NCBI GenBank assembly: GCA_911728455.2
Contig: OU452233.1
Location: forward strand, 19,494,426-19,558,425
DNA from: Marthasterias glacialis
Taxonomy: Eukaryota; Echinodermata; Asteroidea; Forcipulatida; Asteriidae
Direction: 5' to 3'
Length of the DNA stretch: 64,000 nucleotides
Shown one piece after another: positions 58,651 through 64,000 of the stretch (position 1 is the first letter of the stretch; each line of letters begins with the position of its first letter). The notes beneath the pieces were generated by a model that did no database searches, was not told the origin of the DNA, and saw nothing but the letters and a program-made list of their open reading frames with translations. A program made the position numbers and the translations under genes.

Positions 58651-61600
58651 CTATACAGGAATTGGCTTTTTTTTTTAGGTTTCTTTACAGGTAGCAAGTC
58701 AATTCCAGGTTACATGTTTGATATCTTGCAAACCTGGGGTGAGGTGGGGGAAGATTCATTCAAGGTTAATAAACATGTGCTGCACATTTGAACATCTAAT
58801 TCCATCTTCAAAAAGCAAGTCAAAGTTGTTATCTTGTTGTGCATTCCCTGGAGAAGTTGAATTGAATGTCCCTTTTTCTGTTCACAAAAAATTCATGTAA
58901 AAGCTAGCCAAGGTCAAATGCATGCAGACTTACATGTATGTGAATCATCTACTAGACTGATAAACAAAGTCATTTTTTCCCAACATTTTCTTTTGATAAA
59001 TTCAAAGCTTTAGTTAAAGTTTGATGCACCAACTTGCTCAAGATGTGCAATGTCATACATAGCACCTTTATGCCAAAATAATTGCTAAGCACAGGCTGGT
59101 TTACTAGCCTGAAAATCTTAATGTTGCTGTTCATTGGTATCATTCTTTTGTGCTTAGCAATGTTTAGCTTCACAGCTTTTTGAAGATGGGTTAAAGTTTG
59201 TATGTATCACACTACCAGTCACACTGTTATTAAAAACAATTGCATTCAAGCCACAGCAGATAGATGTAAGAACAAAACACATCACTTCATACTTTGTGCA
59301 CTTGGTAAAAGGCATCTCGCATTTTCATAAGTTTAAAAGTTAAGAAGTTATTGCAAAATGATTAACAACCTACAGGACATGCATTACACATTTAATACAG
59401 TGAAGTGGCATTAACTACTATTTCAATAAATAAACATCTGAAAAGTGACAAAAATAAAAGGAAGGCAATGTACTTCACAAAAACTCTGTCCTTGATTACA
59501 CAATACCCCATTACCTTCCACTAAAAAAAATCATGAATTAACTTTTCCACTACATTGTGTGAACAAAAATTCAAAACGTTTTCCCAAACCAAGTGATAGT
59601 TTCCCACAACTTGCTTCCCAGTCATGTATACATCAAGTTTATTCAAACTTTCAATTTAAAAGTAAAAGGCTAGACCCTTTATTTAAATGATAAAGGTTTA
59701 AAGAGGTACGTGATAGAGACAATATTGACATAATGTGCCCCGGACCCACTTATAGCCAAAAAGGCACCCACTACAGTGCCTTAAAGGGACAGTACACTAC
59801 AGCTTTGGAAATAGTGCCAAATTGCTTTTGTTTTAAAGGTAATAGATGTGATCTGAGAAACAAATAAACAATTTTTAATCCCAAAGTTTTGTTTTTTATC
59901 AATTTCAAAAACGGGAAATTAGTTCAGATTTGTGAAGAAAATGTTACAGTAGTTTCCAATAGGCCTACTACCTAATCCACAAGTTAAAAACACAAATGAC
60001 ACTTTCGTCTTTCAGCACATTTGACACCTTTATCCCTTATAGATTTTCACTTGGAAATTATAAATATTTTCAACTTGCAGAATATATATTTTTTTTAATC
60101 CAAAATCTTTAAAGGGCACTATAGTTGTAGCATTTTCCTTTTTCCCACACGGCAACACTTTATCCTTGAATCTAACCAAAGTTGAATACCATCGCACAAT
60201 AGCAAAGTGATTTGGTGTTGCTTTAACCTGCTTAAATAGTTCCCATGGCAGCCATACTTGTTCTCTAGAAGTATTCTGTAACTGAAGGTTTTGTTACAGA
60301 AGTTTACTATGAGAAAGAAACCATGGCCAGTCTTGTAAGAGTAGGAGGCAATCTGGTATTTCATTTTTGAAGTGACAAGAACATTTTGGCCTCGGTAAAG
60401 TGTGATTTCATTAGGAAAATCAGACTGCCCAACATCTGAACTTGGTTTCAAAGGCCAAATAGATGAAGTGAAGAGGACAACAACAAAAAGAAGAACAAAA
60501 TTGAAATGTTGACCTATCCTAAGCTGGACTTTATTTAAAGCACTTGACAATTCTTGACTGTCATAAGCCCCTTTAGCACTCAACAAATTTCCCAGGAATA
60601 GGACAATTTGATTGACCTTTTCACACTTGAATTTCTAACCCTGGCAAACTCCTGGGAATGGATTTAATTCCCCTGCTTGGGAGTGGGTTTAAGTGAGATA
60701 ACACAGGGGTTAGCATGCAGAGTGTTCATTCTTCCCAGGAAAATTTCACTGAATATGAAACGGACATGGGGTGGTGGTGGTGGGGCTCGAATTCTCCAGG
60801 AATTTCCTGGGGGTTTATTTCCTGGGAAATGGCTCTGTAATGTGAAAACGGCTATATTTTTGTTTTTTTTAATATGACAAGCACACACACACAAATCGTT
60901 TTTGATAAATGTCCAGAAAACCTTGAATTGTTAATACTCTACTGTAAACAAAAGACTCAAAAAACTGTTTTCAGGTCAGGTGGGTATGGTGGAAAAGATC
61001 CATTAGCAGAACAGCTAACAATGGAAAAACACAAAAAGGTAGGGCCATAGTTTGGCAAAGGAATGTAGAGAAAATTCACAAATATTCAAACTGTCACCAA
61101 CTGTCTATTTTCGGGGCTATGGATTTTATTACTCTTGGCCTTGGTTCCCTTTCAAAATCCTTACAAAGACAGAAGTGTCATTTATGGGAAGTGGTTTTAC
61201 CCTGTCTTCAGGATGAATTGCCGTAGTTTACACGGAAACAAAATAAGCTTTCAGATTAATTAAAGAAACAGGAATTACTTTGTTTATAATTACTTATGTC
61301 TTTAAGGTGTGAAAACTTGAAAATGCTGAAAATTGTGAGTATGTATATCCTTCTAAAGTCATTGTGCTTTTACCTTTGACAAAGTCTAGAACTACCTAAA
61401 TTTTACACTATGTTGAAGGAGCCTTTGTGCAGTTTGTAAGCTTTTGGATTGAATATTTTGAGTCACACACTTGTCCAAAGAAATGATTCTGACACGATGC
61501 AAAATGGCAGGGTCTTTGAACTTGTACCATTCCTTTAATTACAAAATTCATAGAAGCAATCATTCCATTTATTTCACACCCAACTACAACTTCATTATTG

Positions 61601-62088
61601 TCAGCTTCTACACCACAGTGACTCACATGACAAAGTCAATACAACTTGTTCTGAGCAACATGTCGTTTTCACTGTTTGGTTTGTGTGGGAGGGGCATGTT
61701 TCAAATTAAGGGTGGAAGTTGGTCTCAGTCATACTACGCAAAAAGAGAAGTATACATGTATTTGGAGAAAGTTCAGGAACCACGGACTGAGGTTTGGCTA
61801 TAATCCTGGTTCTGGGAGCCATTTTGAAACTTAAGTGAATAGTTTGAACATATGGTTTCAAATAAATGGATAAAGAAATGTCTAGGAAAGGGCCTGCCCA
61901 AATTTATGAGAGTTTTGGATGAATATAAAAGGTATAACACCTTGACGTTTAACCACTATGTTGAATTAAAAGTTTTACTTGTTTAAATAATTGATTTACT
62001 TATTATTGAAAAACCATCTTTAAGACAGAAAATGAAGATAAACAGAAATCTTCTTTCATGGTACACAGTTACAGAAAATAGTTCTTAC

Positions 62089-62330
62089 CTTTTTGAAGAA
62101 TTATTGCAGCCTCAAATGAAATCAACAGTTTTTATATAAATCCTTCGGAGAAGTCCTTAAAAACCTCATGCAGCTTATGTTTAGCCTTGAACTCTAACTC
62201 CCGGTTACTTCTCTAATTGGCAAACTTCATGTTTTTAACAACGCCATTTCGTTCCGATTGGCAAAACATTTAAAACCCCATCTGGGGACTATTCCTGAGC
62301 GTGTAGTCTCCTCTGAAGTTAATCTACTCA
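62089..62330 (-). other. Possible untranslated leader exon upstream of the Ser/His-rich exon
   Basis: On the minus strand the sequence ends in a strong donor (TTCAAAAAG then GTAAGAAC at 62088). Every ATG in the last 240 bp opens only a very short frame, so it would be non-coding. Its position before the 58650 exon makes it a candidate first exon for a short filamin-like isoform. The 5' boundary is arbitrary and the call rests on one splice signal. Confidence 0.25.
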
Positions 62331-63291
62331 CGTATATCCCATAAAAACATAACAACAGTAAGCTCAATGAAGTAAGACCACTTTTTTCTAGGCTATTCTT
62401 GATGGCGTAGACTTTGAGAACAAAACACCGTAGTACTAGACAGATGAGGCTGTGTGTCAGGAAGTACTGAATATGGTATCGGTATACCCAGTCATGTCAA
62501 CACAGTAGTCCTAAGAAAACACGTACATGGAATTGCGTGGCCGCTGTCTCTGTACTTAGTAGGTAAGCAACAGAGTGGTAGTGTTATTCATGCCTGAGTG
62601 ATTCTCTTTACTTCTTGGGGGTATAGGTGGAGTTGGTTTCACAAAAGGACCAGCATAGACTACTTCCATTCCTAGGGATCGCTCATGCATCACCTGGCAG
62701 CCATGAAAAAAGCCTGTTGTCTATAACTATTGTCCGGTATGACAATACACACTTGTTCCCACAGCCCCAGGGCAAAAGAGTTAAAAGGAGAAGATCAAAC
62801 TTGTTTCTGAGCTTGGACATGATAGGTGTCTGCTATTAAGGTAGCCTAAACAGATACAATCACGGTCAGAGGACTGTTGGTCAGTTAATGTCTGACCCTC
62901 CTTCTATTTGACCTGTATCAAGGGGAAGCAGTCAGTACCCTTAGGTTACAGGAGAAATAATTAAATCAATAACAATAAAACAGTGATGTGTCAGACATTT
63001 CGTATTGTTCTTTTACCCCAAATTTCTATGTTTAAAAAAATGTGGACAAGAAATTCAAATGCAAATCAAATCAAATCAAATTCTATGCTAAAATGCCCAG
63101 TTCCGAAGCTCCTTGCTGTTTCTCAACACGTGTTTAACTTCCAAATCCCATACTTACAACATAAATCTACTGTATAAGTGTTTTTTTTTAAGGCTATGTG
63201 AGCTTGAAATTAGCCTTTTAAGGCTTACTTTTCAAAAAAATCTTAATGAGAAGGATAGTAAGTGATGTTAGAAGCTTTACATGGTGTGGAG

Positions 63292-63509
63292 AAGAAGTAA
63301 CTATGACTTGTAATGACTTGCGGGTACAACCATGTATAAATCTCTTTTGGGATGAGTGATGACTCTGTGGTCTTGACGTTTCGAACAGCTACACTCTGCT
63401 CATCTTCAGGAGAAGAGCAGAGAAGAGCAGTGTATAATGTTCAAAGCATCAAGACAAGAGATTTATACATGGTTGTACCGTCAAGTTGACTAGTTATAGT
63501 TACTTCTTA
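63292..63509. mobile_element. Foldback element, family C, with hammerhead-like core
   Basis: Arms of about 57 bp (AAGAAGTAACTATGACTTG and ACAACCATGTATAAATCTCT against their inverted copies at 63455-63509) flank a centre containing, on the minus strand 63410-63375, CCTGAAGATGAGCAG, a 7-nt loop, CTGTTCGAAACGTC. This layout resembles repeats linked to Penelope-like elements. Confidence 0.7.
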
Positions 63510-63619
63510 TGAGAAGAATGGTCATTCAGGACTGCGTAACAGTACTAATGCTCATGTGGTACTTGGTGCTTTATACTGGTACTTGGTAGATTTCCTCCTG
63601 AGTACTCTACAAAGGAATT

Positions 63620-63775
63620 CTCAGTGCCACCCCCACCCAGGTGCCCAACATGCAAAAACTCCAGATACATGTCATTCATTAAAAAACATGGTCCCTGCCC
63701 CCACCCCCCCCCCCCCACCTCCAACTGAGAAGCAAAGCCCCCCTGTTCCCCATTGAAAAAATCCTGGCTACCCTG
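63620..63775. repeat. C-rich repeat related to 45339-45501
   Basis: Shares GTCATTCATTAAAAAACATG and the following C run, and ends with CCTGGCTACCCTGCTAC, a decayed form of the family end. The left end is not recognisable. Confidence 0.5.
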
Positions 63776-64000
63776 CTACTTAAATTTTTTTTTTAATAAT
63801 TCTATTACAACTTCACTTTAAATTGAATTGTGAAGTCTACAAACTTGCTAGTTTGGGTGTTAATGACGATTGGTTAATGCAACTTGGTTTTTATTATTTT
63901 GACTTTCAAGCCAACTTCAAAATAGTATACAAGATTTTCCCATGAAGGTGTCCTTTGCAAAAAGAAGTTACTTTGCACAATTAATCTAAAACAACACTCC

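Larger units (their letters stand above)
58651..64000. other. Interval without recognisable coding exons
   Basis: Neither strand shows a domain I recognise. The longest open frame (60586 down to 60119) has no family features and lies in repeat-like sequence. The interval includes a possible leader exon ending at 62089, a foldback element (63292-63509), a C-rich repeat (about 63620-63775) and an AAATC pentanucleotide run near 63066. Confidence 0.5.

Noticed and set aside
60119-60586. 155-residue open frame on the minus strand
   Set aside because: No recognisable domain, no splice or promoter context, and repeat-like base composition; an open frame of this length is plausible by chance.
1-64000. 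CRISPR arrays, operons, bacterial-type promoters or phage systems
   Set aside because: The window is intron-bearing metazoan DNA; no regularly spaced identical repeats with unique spacers were seen.

Overview
Eukaryotic nuclear DNA from a metazoan. It is AT-rich, with short exons, GT-AG introns of roughly 100 bp to more than 1 kb, and many short interspersed repeats, including several tRNA-derived SINEs and foldback/MITE-like elements. Gene content and repeat style suggest a marine invertebrate deuterostome, most likely an echinoderm. That placement is inference; nothing in the window fixes the species. No bacterial, CRISPR or operon features are present.

Four protein-coding genes lie in two convergent pairs. 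(1) A SENP/ULP-type SUMO protease on + (916-6072, 5' end outside or unseen): a long Ser/Thr/Lys-rich N-terminal exon followed by five short exons for the C48 peptidase domain. (2) TAF9, the histone-fold TFIID/SAGA subunit, on - (12317 down to 9173), complete in six exons (243 aa). (3) Unconventional myosin VIIa on + (19304-40192), complete in 41 coding exons (about 2,177 aa): motor, IQ neck, charged helix, MyTH4-FERM, SH3, MyTH4-FERM. (4) A filamin-like gene on - (54081 down to 46322): the end of a calponin-homology domain, about seven filamin Ig repeats and a short non-Ig tail. Its 5' part is outside or unresolved. A phase-1 Ser/His-rich exon (58650-58372), and perhaps a leader exon near 62.1 kb, may belong to it.

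The 12.4-19.2 kb interval holds no recognisable gene and presumably contains the myosin VIIa promoter and untranslated 5' exons. The 40.2-46.3 kb interval holds the facing 3' UTRs of myosin VIIa and the filamin-like gene plus transposon fossils. The 58.7-64 kb interval shows only repeats and one possible leader exon.

Most notable observations: a textbook AT-AC (U12-type) intron in the second MyTH4 domain of myosin VIIa; a 171-bp, frame-preserving, splice-flanked segment in the second FERM domain that also looks like a decayed copia-type RNase H fragment; an Asn codon where SUMO proteases carry the catalytic Asp; a frame-compatible Ser/His-rich exon that could give a filamin-like isoform without intact CH domains; and foldback elements that share a hammerhead-ribozyme-like core.

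The genes have no obvious joint pathway. Two are nuclear (SUMO protease, TAF9) and two belong to the actin cytoskeleton (myosin VIIa, filamin-like). Exon boundaries were read by eye from splice consensus, reading phase and family similarity.
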